A stretch of 64,000 nucleotides of DNA from an uncultured Nitrospira sp. (GTDB lineage: Bacteria; Nitrospirota; Nitrospiria; Nitrospirales; Nitrospiraceae). Shown one piece after another: positions 16,368-27,061 of the stretch. The position numbers were made by a program, and so were the translations under genes. The stretch is taken from the NCBI GenBank assembly GCA_902500995.1, contig CABVSR010000004.1, positions 124,001-188,000 of the forward strand, written 5' to 3'. Position 1 is the stretch's first letter, and every line of letters begins with the position of its first letter. The notes below the pieces were generated by a model. It was not told where the DNA came from. It searched no databases and saw only the letters and a list, made by a program, of their open reading frames with translations.

Positions 16368-17447
16368 CTACGGCCCGCCCACGCCGATGATGCGCTCCAC
16401 CCGTTCGTCACGCCCGCCCAGGTCACGATACCGGCGATATTGAGCTAAGGCCCTCGCCATGTCTTTCCGGTGGAGTTCGTAAAACACACCCAGGTTGTAA
16501 TGGGCCTCGGCAGAGGTGGGTTTGAGCGCCACGGCCCGTTCATGTTCCTTTTCCGCCTCCTCCAGCCGGTTCAAGCTGGTGTAAACCATCCCTAAGTTCA
16601 AGTGGGCTTCGGCGTACTCGGGACGATACCGAATCACTTCCAGAAATTCTCGCTCGGCTTCGGCGAGCAGCCCCTGGCTCCGGTAGACAAACCCCAGATT
16701 ATAATGGGCATCGACCAGATCGGCTTTCACCGCGATGGCTTCCTTGAAGGCGGCGGCGGCGGCGTTCAGGTCATTGCCCCGTTCGGCCAGACGCCCCAGG
16801 AGATACCAGGCATCGGCATGGCCGGGATTCGCTTGCGTCAGCCTGGATAAATACTCGCGGGCCAGCTTGAGATCGCCCTGGCCGTCATAGAGACTCGCCA
16901 GGTGATAGAGCGCGTCCGCATGGTCCGGTCGCACGCGCAGGAGGGATTGATACATCTTGACGGCATTCGCGCGGTCGCGCCGCTCTTCGTACAGCCGGGC
17001 CAAATCCAGATGCGCTTCTTCGTTTCCGGGCGCGATGTCGAGCACCTGCCGCAAGACCTGCTCCGCCTCGGCCCCCCGCCCCTGGGCGAGATAGACGTCG
17101 GCCAGGTCGTTGAGCAGTTCGCCCGAGGGCGCACCCAGTTTCATCGACTGCTTGTACGCGTGAATCGCCTCATCGGGATTGCGTTTGCTTTGAAAGTAGA
17201 CCAGTCCCAGCACATGGTACGCCTCGGCTAACTTGGGATTGTGGGCGAGCGCTTTCTTCAGGGCTTCGATGGCGCCGTCGGCATTGCCTTCGCGAAAGAG
17301 GGTCACTCCTCGCTCGTAATTGCGCCGCGCTGAGTCCGAGGAAGCGGTGGACGCCGCCAGTGATTCGGCACCGGTGCCGGACACCAGCAGGCACCAGAGC
17401 GGAAGGCTCACGAGAAGATGGCGCGACCAGCAGGCCCCTTGCCGCAT
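16368..17447 (-). CDS. Secreted TPR-repeat protein
   Basis: 359 residues from ATG 17447 (a TTG at 17459 is the longer option). A signal peptide (LLVSLPLWCLLVSGTGAESLA) precedes about eight to nine 34-residue tetratricopeptide repeats from residue about 40 to 345, with typical AEAYHVLGLVYFQ, AEAHLNLGMVYTSLNRLEEAE and AEAHYNLGVFYELHRKD spelling. TPR arrays are protein-binding scaffolds, here periplasmic. It has its own promoter and is followed by an independent promoter, so it need not belong to the metal cluster. Confidence 0.92.
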   Translation of the reverse strand: MRQGACWSRHLLVSLPLWCLLVSGTGAESLAASTASSDSARRNYERGVTLFREGNADGAIEALKKALAHNPKLAEAYHVLGLVYFQSKRNPDEAIHAYKQSMKLGAPSGELLNDLADVYLAQGRGAEAEQVLRQVLDIAPGNEEAHLDLARLYEERRDRANAVKMYQSLLRVRPDHADALYHLASLYDGQGDLKLAREYLSRLTQANPGHADAWYLLGRLAERGNDLNAAAAAFKEAIAVKADLVDAHYNLGFVYRSQGLLAEAEREFLEVIRYRPEYAEAHLNLGMVYTSLNRLEEAEKEHERAVALKPTSAEAHYNLGVFYELHRKDMARALAQYRRYRDLGGRDERVERIIGVGGP

Positions 17448-17509
17448 CGAAGTCCGCAATGGAATCCGTGGGTGATTTCGCCGAGACAGTCGGCGAAGTG
17501 GTGCGGCTC

Positions 17510-17538
17510 ACTATAGATCTCACCGCATCCGAAAGCAA
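17510..17538 (-). promoter_or_regulatory. Promoter for the TPR gene
   Basis: Minus-strand TTGCTT (17538-17533), 17-base spacer, TATAGT (17515-17510). The start point would be near 17503, giving a leader of about 56 bases before ATG 17447. Confidence 0.6.
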
Positions 17539-17626
17539 CGCGGCAAGGCGCGGTCATTCACCGTTCTATAAGGAAAGGGTTGAGTCCCCGGGCGCTGTTT
17601 CGGTAGGATTCCCTTTTCGATTCCTG

Positions 17627-17632
17627 TATACT
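17627..17632 (+). promoter_or_regulatory. Possible -10 element of secA promoter
   Basis: TATACT preceded by TG lies 72 bases before the secA ATG. No convincing -35 hexamer stands 16-18 bases upstream, so this is tentative. The gap 17460-17703 is divergent between the TPR gene and secA. Confidence 0.4.
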
Positions 17633-17703
17633 CCGCCGCCGAGCCCTGCGCCGCGAGGAGAGCCTCGTGCGTAGCCGGTTCGCGAGAATAAAGGTACGCC
17701 CGC

Positions 17704-20409
<2,706 letters not shown>

Positions 20410-20735
20410 CGGACGAGAGCTCGCCAGCCGCGCCGCACTCGCACTTCCACGTGCGCGCGCACATTGACTCCTATCATTCCCCTCCCGGTTTCCTTTGTAT
20501 AGAGCGCACAACGCTTGTGAAGTGCAGGTGCAGATTGGCAGGGAGCCGGCTTGATCAAATCCTCCGTCCTCAAGCCCGTCCTCACCTCCATCGAACCGAC
20601 CCTCGTCCTCAAAAAGCTTGATTGACTGACTGCGACCGATCAGGCCGCCCTCGGACAAGCCCCCCTTACGATTTTCGGATAACAGCGCGCACCCTCTCCT
20701 CCACCACATCCAAGACCGCATCGCGTATTGAGGGT

Positions 20736-20819
20736 GGATGAGGGGACCTCCAACTGCGCGCGTCGAACGAGGGCCTTCCGAGGCCGCGCGTTCCGCGAGC
20801 AACGGAGGTTCCCTCATCC
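20736..20819. repeat. Structured palindromic repeat, copy A
   Basis: Outer arms GGATGAGG...CCTCATCC and ACCTCC...GGAGGT enclose a core with a GGCCT-TCCG-AGGCC hairpin (20772-20785). On the minus strand the core matches copy B at 24950-25019 (shared GCTCGCG, AACGCGCGG, CCCTCGTT and GACGCGCGCAG). Differences between copies are compensatory (C-G for T-A in the hairpin; G-C for C-G beside AACG/CGTT), so the folded form appears to be under selection or inherited as a hairpin. Confidence 0.8.
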
Positions 20820-20854
20820 GCCCGCTCCACCGCGCCATTCTTCCCCTTTTCGCC

Positions 20855-20884
20855 TTGACTTGCCGCAGAGGCAGCGGCTAATCT
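20855..20884 (+). promoter_or_regulatory. Promoter for midA-nuo operon
   Basis: TTGACT, 18-base spacer, TAATCT. The start point would be near 20891, about 88 bases before the TTG at 20979. No other clear promoter is seen before nuoA, so this may serve the whole operon. Confidence 0.5.
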
Positions 20885-20978
20885 AACCCACTCTTTTCCC
20901 TGAAGAATCCGGTAGAAGAGCGGTTTTTTGCGATGGCGCCTGAAACCGCGGTCGACTACCGACAAGGGTGGTGTCACT

Positions 20979-22223
20979 TTGAGCACTGGGCATCCTCGAC
21001 TCCTGGCGGAAATCAGCGCTGAAATCGCAGCGACGGGACCAATTCCCTTCGCCCGGTTCATGGAACTTGCGCTGTATCATCCGCAATACGGGTACTACGT
21101 GCGTCCCGTGGAGAATCCGGCGCAGGAACGTATCGGATGGTCCGGTGATTTCTATACGAGTTCCGATGTGCATCCGATTCTCGGCCGGGCGCTTGCCAAA
21201 CAGGCGCAGCAACTTGATGCCTACCTCGGGCATCCCGATCCGTTCACCGTCGTCGAGATGGGGCCGGGCAAAGGATTGCTGGCCCGTGACTTCCTCACCG
21301 CCTGCCGGAACGCTCCCGCCAATCTGAGCGAACGGCTTCGGTACATTCTGATTGAACGTAGCGCCTCGATGCGCGCGCTCCAGCATCACCACCTCGCGCC
21401 TTGGATCGGCCGGGCCGGTCACGTGGCCTGGCTCGATCGCCTGGAGGATCTTCCACCCGCAAGTGTGACGGGGCTTTTTTTCTCCAACGAATTAGTCGAT
21501 GCCTTTCCCGTGCATCGCCTCGCGGTGATCAACGGGCGCCCACAAGAGATTTATGTGGACGCTCACGACAATGGCTTCACCGAAATCCATCGCCCTCTCT
21601 CGGATGACTTGGCGGCGTATCTGCGGGAGGGCAACATCAGCCTGCCCGATGGATACCGGACGGAAATCAATCTCACGGCGCTTCAGTGGATGAAGCAGGT
21701 GGCGCAAGCGATGGCGCGCGGCCTGGTGATGACGATCGATTACGGCCACACGGCCGAAGACCTCTACGGACCGGAGCGCAAAAACGGCACCTTCCTGTGC
21801 TATTACAGCCAGACCACCTCGGAAGATGCCTACGAGCGAGTCGGCGAACAGGACATGACGGCCCACGTGGACTTCACCGCCCTGGCGCGAACAGGACAAC
21901 AGGCCGGACTGGACGTCACCGGATTTACGAATCAAATGAGTTTCCTGATCGGCCTGGGCGCCGAGCAATTCCTGGAGTCCCTGGAGCCGGAATCGGCGGA
22001 ATTTTACGCCGCCATTCACCTGCTGCGGCCCGAGGGGATGGGCCGGACCTTTAAGGTCCTCGTGCAACACAAGGGCATGGACAAGCCCGAGCTGGACGGA
22101 TTGAAATTCAAGCCGTTCTTCGGATCGATTTTGAATACGAGCGGGGCGTCATCCGTCAATCGTCATACGCCGGCCGACGCTTCACGAACGACGCTTCACG
22201 ATTCACAGGTCTGCCATGGGTAA
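20979..22223 (+). CDS. midA: MidA/NDUFAF7-type SAM-dependent protein arginine methyltransferase
   Basis: 414 residues from a TTG at 20979, which follows AAGGGTGG; an in-frame TTG at 20928 would add 17 residues. Motifs of the DUF185/COG1565 family are clear: GPIPFARFMELALYHPQYGYY, GDFYTSSDVHPILGRALA, VVEMGPGKGLLARD (SAM loop), FFSNELVDAFPVH, MTIDYGH and GTFLCYYSQ. In mitochondria NDUFAF7 dimethylates an Arg of the NDUFS2 (NuoD-type) subunit for complex I assembly. Here the gene sits at the head of the nuo operon and its end overlaps the nuoA start by 8 bases. The last 25 or so residues (after SGASSVNRH) are encoded by TTCACG-type repeat DNA and are unlike a protein tail. Confidence 0.92.
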   Translation: MSTGHPRLLAEISAEIAATGPIPFARFMELALYHPQYGYYVRPVENPAQERIGWSGDFYTSSDVHPILGRALAKQAQQLDAYLGHPDPFTVVEMGPGKGLLARDFLTACRNAPANLSERLRYILIERSASMRALQHHHLAPWIGRAGHVAWLDRLEDLPPASVTGLFFSNELVDAFPVHRLAVINGRPQEIYVDAHDNGFTEIHRPLSDDLAAYLREGNISLPDGYRTEINLTALQWMKQVAQAMARGLVMTIDYGHTAEDLYGPERKNGTFLCYYSQTTSEDAYERVGEQDMTAHVDFTALARTGQQAGLDVTGFTNQMSFLIGLGAEQFLESLEPESAEFYAAIHLLRPEGMGRTFKVLVQHKGMDKPELDGLKFKPFFGSILNTSGASSVNRHTPADASRTTLHDSQVCHG

Positions 22224-22587
22224 TGAAGCCGCGCCACTGAATTACATCCCGATCCTGATTTTTATCGTGATCGCGTTTGGATTCGGGGCGATACAAATCC
22301 TCCTGGGGCGCATTGTGCGGCCGAGCCGGCCCTATCGCGCCAAACTCGCGCCCTATGAAAGCGGCAGCCCCTTGTTCTCGGACGCGAAGATCCAATTCCC
22401 GATTCGCTATTACATCATCGCGATGTTGTTCGTAATCTTCGATATCGAAATTATCTTCATGTTTCCCTGGGCCGTCGCATTCAAGAAGCTGGGCTTGGTA
22501 GGGTTAGTGGAGATGGTGGTGTTTATCGGCATCCTGATCGTCGGGTTCTGGTACGCGTGGAAAAAGGGAGCGCTCGAATGGGATTGA
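22216..22587 (+). CDS. nuoA: NADH-quinone oxidoreductase subunit A
   Basis: 123 residues with three membrane helices (IPILIFIVIAFGFGAIQILL, YYIIAMLFVIFDIEIIFMF, VEMVVFIGILIVGFWYAW). YESGSP and FDIEIIFMFPWAV are NuoA signatures, the first near the quinone-site loop. It is the first structural gene of complex I here; its ATG lies inside the last codons of midA. Confidence 0.97.
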   Translation: MGNEAAPLNYIPILIFIVIAFGFGAIQILLGRIVRPSRPYRAKLAPYESGSPLFSDAKIQFPIRYYIIAMLFVIFDIEIIFMFPWAVAFKKLGLVGLVEMVVFIGILIVGFWYAWKKGALEWD

Positions 22588-22593
22588 AACTAA

Positions 22594-22690
22594 ACCGTCG
22601 ACCGTCTCTCGTGAAGCGTGAAGCGCAGGCCTTTGGGAACCTGACTCCGCTTCGGACGAACGACGCTTCACGAACCACGAGATACGCATT
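22594..22690. repeat. TTCACG/CGTGAA-type degenerate array (nuoA-nuoB gap)
   Basis: The gap contains CGTGAAGCGTGAAGC, GGACGAACGACGCTTCACG and AACCACGAG units, related to those at 22150-22210, 25586-25676, 27017-27058, 34327-34386 and 41434-41606. No ORF or normal operator is apparent. Confidence 0.7.
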
Positions 22691-23170
22691 ATGAGCTTTC
22701 TAGAACGACAGCTGGACGCAAATATTCTGACGACGAATCTCGACGCCTTTGTCGGCTGGGCGCGCAAGTCGTCCTTGTGGCCGATGACGTTCGGATTGGC
22801 CTGCTGCGCCATCGAAATGATCGCGAGCGTCTCCTCGCGGTACGACATCGATCGATTCGGCGCCGGTGTGTTTCGCGCCTCGCCCCGCCAATCGGACCTG
22901 ATGATTGTCGCGGGCACGGTATCCCGCAAGATGGCCCCGGTCATTCGCCGCATTTACGATCAGATGGCGGAGCCGCGGTACGTCATTTCCATGGGGTCCT
23001 GCGCGACATCCGGCAACCATTACAACAGTTATGCCGTCGTGCAGGGCGTCGACCAGATCGTGCCGGTCGATGTGTATATTGCCGGCTGCCCGCCGCGTCC
23101 GGAGGCCTTGATCGACGGGCTCTTGAAATTGCAGCAAAAAATTCAGCGCGAAAAAATCTTCGTCAAATAA
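22691..23170 (+). CDS. nuoB: NADH-quinone oxidoreductase subunit B
   Basis: 159 residues. The four Cys for terminal cluster N2 are present: GLACCAIEM, then MGSCATSG and [11 protein letters not shown]. Full length for a bacterial NuoB. It docks to NuoCD and passes electrons to quinone. Spacing to nuoCD is 15 bases. Confidence 0.98.
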   Translation: MSFLERQLDANILTTNLDAFVGWARKSSLWPMTFGLACCAIEMIASVSSRYDIDRFGAGVFRASPRQSDLMIVAGTVSRKMAPVIRRIYDQMAEPRYVISMGSCATSGNHYNSYAVVQGVDQIVPVDVYIAGCPPRPEALIDGLLKLQQKIQREKIFVK

Positions 23171-23185
23171 TCCGTTCTTCGTAGG

Positions 23186-24937
23186 ATGCAACCGCTGCTT
23201 GAACGACTGATGACCACCTTTCCCGACGCCGTCCGCGGCGTGGAAGTGGATGCCGCTCGAAACGAGGTGACCGCTCGCGTGGCCGCCGCGCGTATCGTCG
23301 ATGTCGCGCGCTGGCTGCACGACACCCCGGAAGCGGCCTTCGATCACATCACCGATATTTGCTCGGTGGACTACCCGAACGATACGGAACGGTTTGAGGT
23401 CATCTATCAGCTGCTGTCGCTTGCGCATCGGCGGCGCATCAGACTCAAGGCGCGCATCACCGAAGAGCATCCGGAAATACCGTCCGTCACCGGCATCTGG
23501 AAGGGCGCGGATTTCATGGAGCGCGAAGTCTACGACCTGATGGGGATCACCTTCGTCGGGCACCCGGATCTCCGGCGCATTCTCCTGCCGGAAGACTATG
23601 GAGAAGGGCACCCGCTGCGGAAGGATTTTCCTGCTGAAGGGCGGGGCTGGCGCAGCGAGTTTCCGTTCATTCCCCGGTTGGACGAAGCGCCTGAGGAGCA
23701 ATCAGAGGGCGACATTCCCGAATCGGAAAAGCAGGTCTATCGGGCAGCCGAACCACCAAGCGGCACGCGCCGGCGGGAAGAACTCCTGTTGAACATGGGC
23801 CCCCAGCATCCCAGCACACACGGGGTGCTGCGGGTGGTGCTGGAACTGGACGGCGAGCGGATCGTCAAGGCCACTCCCGATCTCGGCTATCTCCATCGCG
23901 GCGTCGAAAAGTTGTCGGAAGGCCTCCACTACATGCAGGTCATTCCCCACACCGACCGCCTCGACTATGTCTGCGCGATGACCAACAACTACGCCTACGT
24001 GCGCGCCGTGGAAAAACTGCTGGACATCACGGTGCCGGAACGGGCGGAGTATATCCGCACCATCGTGGCGGAGATGCAGCGCATCGTCGGCCACCTGTTC
24101 TGGCTCGGCACCCAGGCGCTGGACATCGGCGCCATGACCGTCTTCTTCTGGACGTTTCGCGAGCGCGAAATCCTCCTGGACATGTTCGAAAAGCTGTGCG
24201 GCGCGCGCCTGACGCTGAACTACTACCGCATCGGGGGCGTAGACAGCGATTTTACCGCCGATCTGGTCACGCGCTTGAAAGCGTTTCTGCACACCTTTCC
24301 GGATAAGGTCAACGAATACAATCAGCTACTGATGTCCAACCGCATCTGGGTCGGGCGCACGAAGGATATCGCGGTGATCTCGGCTGAAGACGCCATCAAT
24401 TTCGGCCTCACCGGTCCCACCTTGCGCGGGTCGGGGGTCGATTACGATGTGCGTAAGTATGAGCCCTACGGCGCTTACGACAAGGTCGAATGGGAAGTGC
24501 CCGTCGGCAAGCGTGGCGACACCTACGATCGCTACTGGGTCCGCATGGAAGAAATGCGGCAAAGCGCCCGGATCGTTGCGCAATGCCTCGACCAGATGCC
24601 GGAAGGCCCGATCATGTCGGATGTGCCGCATGTGATTCCTCCGCCCAAGGCGAAGGTCATGCGCGACATGGAAAGCCTGATTCACCACTTTATTATTTTC
24701 ACCCAGGGATTCAAGCCGCCGAAGGGTGAAACCTATTGCGGCACGGAAGTCCCGAAAGGCGAGCTCGGGTTTTTTATCGTCAGCGACGGCAGCCCCCGCC
24801 CCTATCGGCTCAAGATTCGCGCCCCTTCCTTCATTCACATGGGCGCATTCGACCATATGGCGCGCGGGTACCTCATTTCGGACATCATCACGATCTTCGG
24901 CACCTACGACATCGTGATGGGAGAATGTGATAGGTGA
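23186..24937 (+). CDS. nuoCD: NADH-quinone oxidoreductase subunits C and D, fused
   Basis: 583 residues. The first 160 or so are NuoC (30-kDa; FEVIYQLLSLAHRRR, FMEREVYDLMGITFVGHPDLRRI), then a charged linker (about 165-195) and NuoD (49-kDa; NMGPQHPSTHGVLR, GYLHRGVEKL, YCGTEVPKGELGFF, IVMGECDR at the C-terminus). The fusion is known from E. coli and other groups. R238 in YLHRGVEKL is in the conserved loop close to cluster N2 where the mitochondrial homologue is dimethylated by NDUFAF7, which fits the upstream midA; the exact residue correspondence needs an alignment. Confidence 0.97.
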   Translation: MQPLLERLMTTFPDAVRGVEVDAARNEVTARVAAARIVDVARWLHDTPEAAFDHITDICSVDYPNDTERFEVIYQLLSLAHRRRIRLKARITEEHPEIPSVTGIWKGADFMEREVYDLMGITFVGHPDLRRILLPEDYGEGHPLRKDFPAEGRGWRSEFPFIPRLDEAPEEQSEGDIPESEKQVYRAAEPPSGTRRREELLLNMGPQHPSTHGVLRVVLELDGERIVKATPDLGYLHRGVEKLSEGLHYMQVIPHTDRLDYVCAMTNNYAYVRAVEKLLDITVPERAEYIRTIVAEMQRIVGHLFWLGTQALDIGAMTVFFWTFREREILLDMFEKLCGARLTLNYYRIGGVDSDFTADLVTRLKAFLHTFPDKVNEYNQLLMSNRIWVGRTKDIAVISAEDAINFGLTGPTLRGSGVDYDVRKYEPYGAYDKVEWEVPVGKRGDTYDRYWVRMEEMRQSARIVAQCLDQMPEGPIMSDVPHVIPPPKAKVMRDMESLIHHFIIFTQGFKPPKGETYCGTEVPKGELGFFIVSDGSPRPYRLKIRAPSFIHMGAFDHMARGYLISDIITIFGTYDIVMGECDR

Positions 24938-24949
24938 GTCGATGAGCCG

Positions 24950-25019
24950 GATGCTTCCTGTGCTCGCGCAACGCGCGGTCTGAGAAGACCCTCGTTGGAC
25001 GCGCGCAGTGGGAAGCACC
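24950..25019. repeat. Structured palindromic repeat, copy B
   Basis: GATGCTTCC ... GGAAGCAC arms surround the core, which contains a GGTCT-GAGA-AGACC hairpin with a GNRA-type loop (24977-24990). The core is the reverse complement of copy A, with paired substitutions; the outer arms differ. It lies in the nuoCD-nuoE gap and is therefore transcribed within the operon, where it could act as an mRNA stem. Confidence 0.8.
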
Positions 25020-25061
25020 CGACTCACGCCTCACTGGAGTTAAAAACGTGGAGTGCGAGAG

Positions 25062-25589
25062 ATGCTGAAGGATACGCATCAAACGGAAATCGACGAGATT
25101 CTGAACCGCTATCCGGTCAAGCGGTCGGCGCTGTTGCCGCTGTTGTACCTGGCACAGCGCGAGGAGGGGTATGTCACCGAAGCGGCCATGCAGGAAATCG
25201 CCGGCATCTTGAAGCTGACCCCGCCGCAGGTGTATGAGACGGCCACGTTTTACACCATGCTGAACCTGAAGCCGGTGGGGAAATTCCACCTGCAGGTCTG
25301 CAAGTCGTTGATGTGCGCCTTGGTGGGCTCGGATACGGTCATCGGGTGGATCGGCACGAAGCTGGGTATCAAGCCGGGGCAAACCACTCCGGACAAACTG
25401 TTCACTCTGAGTATCGTCGAATGCCTGGCCGCCTGCGGAACCGGCCCGATGATGCAGGTGAACGACGATTATTATGAACGGCTGACGGAAGAGAAGCTGG
25501 ACCGCATCTTGGCGGATTTGCGGCAAACGGGCACCTCTCCGCTGAAGACCGGGCCCTTCATGTGGCCGGAGCCGGCGAATAAACCGTGA
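25062..25589 (+). CDS. nuoE: NADH-quinone oxidoreductase subunit E
   Basis: 175 residues from ATG 25062, preferred over GTG 25053 because GGAG lies 8 bases before it. The thioredoxin-like [2Fe-2S] fold binds cluster N1a with Cys in VCKSLMC and ECLAACGTGPM. The N-terminal helical domain (LPLLYLAQREEGYVTEAAMQEIA) is typical. Part of the NADH-input module with NuoF. Confidence 0.97.
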   Translation: MLKDTHQTEIDEILNRYPVKRSALLPLLYLAQREEGYVTEAAMQEIAGILKLTPPQVYETATFYTMLNLKPVGKFHLQVCKSLMCALVGSDTVIGWIGTKLGIKPGQTTPDKLFTLSIVECLAACGTGPMMQVNDDYYERLTEEKLDRILADLRQTGTSPLKTGPFMWPEPANKP

Positions 25590-25676
25590 AACGTGAGATG
25601 TGAAACGTGAGACGATACAACATGAGAGCTGCCTTCAACCTTTCACTTTTCACCTTTTACGTTTCACGCTGAAGCT
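25586..25676. repeat. CGTGAAACGTGAGATG-type array (nuoE-nuoF gap)
   Basis: Contains several copies of GTGAAACGTGAGA on one side and TTTCACTTTTCACC, TTTTACGTTTCACG on the other, so the two halves are loosely inverted and could fold. It has no ORF. Confidence 0.75.
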
Positions 25677-26984
25677 ATGAAGACTTACGAACCGATTCTT
25701 TTGAAGAACATGTTGCAGCCCGGTTATGCCGGTTCGCTACCGGAGTATGAACGCGCGGGCGGCTATCAGGCGCTGCGAAAGGTGCTGGGGAAAGTCACCC
25801 CTGCGGAAGTGACCGCCGTGGTGATGAAGTCAGGCTTGCGCGGGCGCGGCGGCGCCGGCTTTCCGACCGGCGTGAAATGGGGGTTCTTGCCCAAGGATTA
25901 TCAGGGCCCTCGTTACCTCTGCTGCAATGCCGACGAAAGTGAACCGGGCACGTTCAAGGATCGCCAGCTGATCGAGCGTGACCCGCATCAAATTCTTGAA
26001 GGCATGTTGCTGGCCTGTTATGCCATCGGCGCGGCCAGTTCCTACATTTATATTCGCGGTGAATTTGTCCTGGGAGCCAAGATTCTGGAAGCCGCCATCA
26101 AGGAGGCTCGCGCCGCCGGTTATATCGGCAAGAACATTCTCGGCACGGGTGTCTCCATCGATATCTGGGTCCACCGCGGAGCCGGCGCCTATATTTGCGG
26201 TGAAGAAACCGCCTTGCTGGAATCGCTGGAAGGCAAACGCGGTCTGCCCCGCGTGAAGCCGCCGTTCCCGGCCACGCACGGCCTCTACAATAAGCCGACC
26301 GTCGTCAACAACGTCGAGACCCTCGCCAATCTGCCGCATATCATGAATCGCGGCGCCGAATGGTTCGCTTCGATCGGGTCTCCCCCGAAAAGCACCGGCA
26401 CGCGAGTCTTCTGCGTGAGCGGTCACGTGGCTAGGCCCGGCAACTACGAAGTGCCGATGGGGATCACCTTTCGCGAGTTGATCTATGAGCAAGCCGGCGG
26501 CATGCGGTCTGAGAAGCCGCTTAAGGCCTTCATTCCCGGTGGTGCGTCCGCACCGTTTCTGACACCCGACCATTTGGACGTCAAATTGGACTTCGAATCC
26601 GTGGCGCTGGCCGGATCGATGCTCGGATCAGGCGGGGTGACGGTGATGGAAGAAGGGACCGATATGGTCTGGGCCGCCCTGCGGCTGATGGAATTTTTCT
26701 ATCACGAGTCCTGCGGCAAGTGCAGCCCCTGCCGGGAAGGCAGTTCCTGGCTTGTCCAGATCATGCGCCGGATCGTCAACAAGCGCGGGCAGATGGCCGA
26801 CCTTGAAACCCTGACCGACCTGTGCAAAAACATCGCCGGTCGGACGGTCTGCGCATTCGGCGACGCCGAGGTCTCCCCGATTTTAAGCACGCTGAAACAC
26901 TGGCGGCACGAATATGTGACCTTGATTCACGCGGCAGAGGCCGCGAACTTGATCCGGCCGGAACCGGCAGGAGCGAAGCATTGA
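25677..26984 (+). CDS. nuoF: NADH-quinone oxidoreductase subunit F
   Basis: 435 residues. FMN and NADH motifs GLRGRGGAGFPTGVKW, CNADESEPGTFKDR and GAGAYICGEETALLESLEG are present, followed by the N3 [4Fe-4S] ligands (ESCGKCSPCREGS and a later Cys in GRTVCAFGD). This subunit oxidises NADH. All ligand residues are kept, so complex I here is likely NADH-linked. Confidence 0.98.
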   Translation: MKTYEPILLKNMLQPGYAGSLPEYERAGGYQALRKVLGKVTPAEVTAVVMKSGLRGRGGAGFPTGVKWGFLPKDYQGPRYLCCNADESEPGTFKDRQLIERDPHQILEGMLLACYAIGAASSYIYIRGEFVLGAKILEAAIKEARAAGYIGKNILGTGVSIDIWVHRGAGAYICGEETALLESLEGKRGLPRVKPPFPATHGLYNKPTVVNNVETLANLPHIMNRGAEWFASIGSPPKSTGTRVFCVSGHVARPGNYEVPMGITFRELIYEQAGGMRSEKPLKAFIPGGASAPFLTPDHLDVKLDFESVALAGSMLGSGGVTVMEEGTDMVWAALRLMEFFYHESCGKCSPCREGSSWLVQIMRRIVNKRGQMADLETLTDLCKNIAGRTVCAFGDAEVSPILSTLKHWRHEYVTLIHAAEAANLIRPEPAGAKH

Positions 26985-27016
26985 CGTATCTCCTGAAGCA
27001 TATCTTGTCGGGTCCC

Positions 27017-27058
27017 GGCAGTTCACGTTTCACGCTTCACGAGCGACGAACGACGTAG
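27017..27058. repeat. TTTCACG/ACGAACGACG array (nuoF-nuoG gap)
   Basis: GTTCACGTTTCACGCTTCACG followed by AGCGACGAACGACG; same family as the other nuo-gap arrays. Written here in two parts; total about 40 bases. Confidence 0.7.
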
Positions 27059-27061
27059 ATT

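Larger units (their letters stand above)
20410..20978. other. 569-base intergenic region between secA and midA
   Basis: No convincing gene. It holds a structured palindromic repeat (20736-20819) and a promoter for the next gene (20855-20884). The first 320 bases contain no hairpin with T-tract after secA and no recognisable element. Confidence 0.7.

Noticed and set aside
20928-20978. Upstream TTG start for midA
   Set aside because: The 17 extra residues are basic and unlike the family; TTG 20979 has the better ribosome site.
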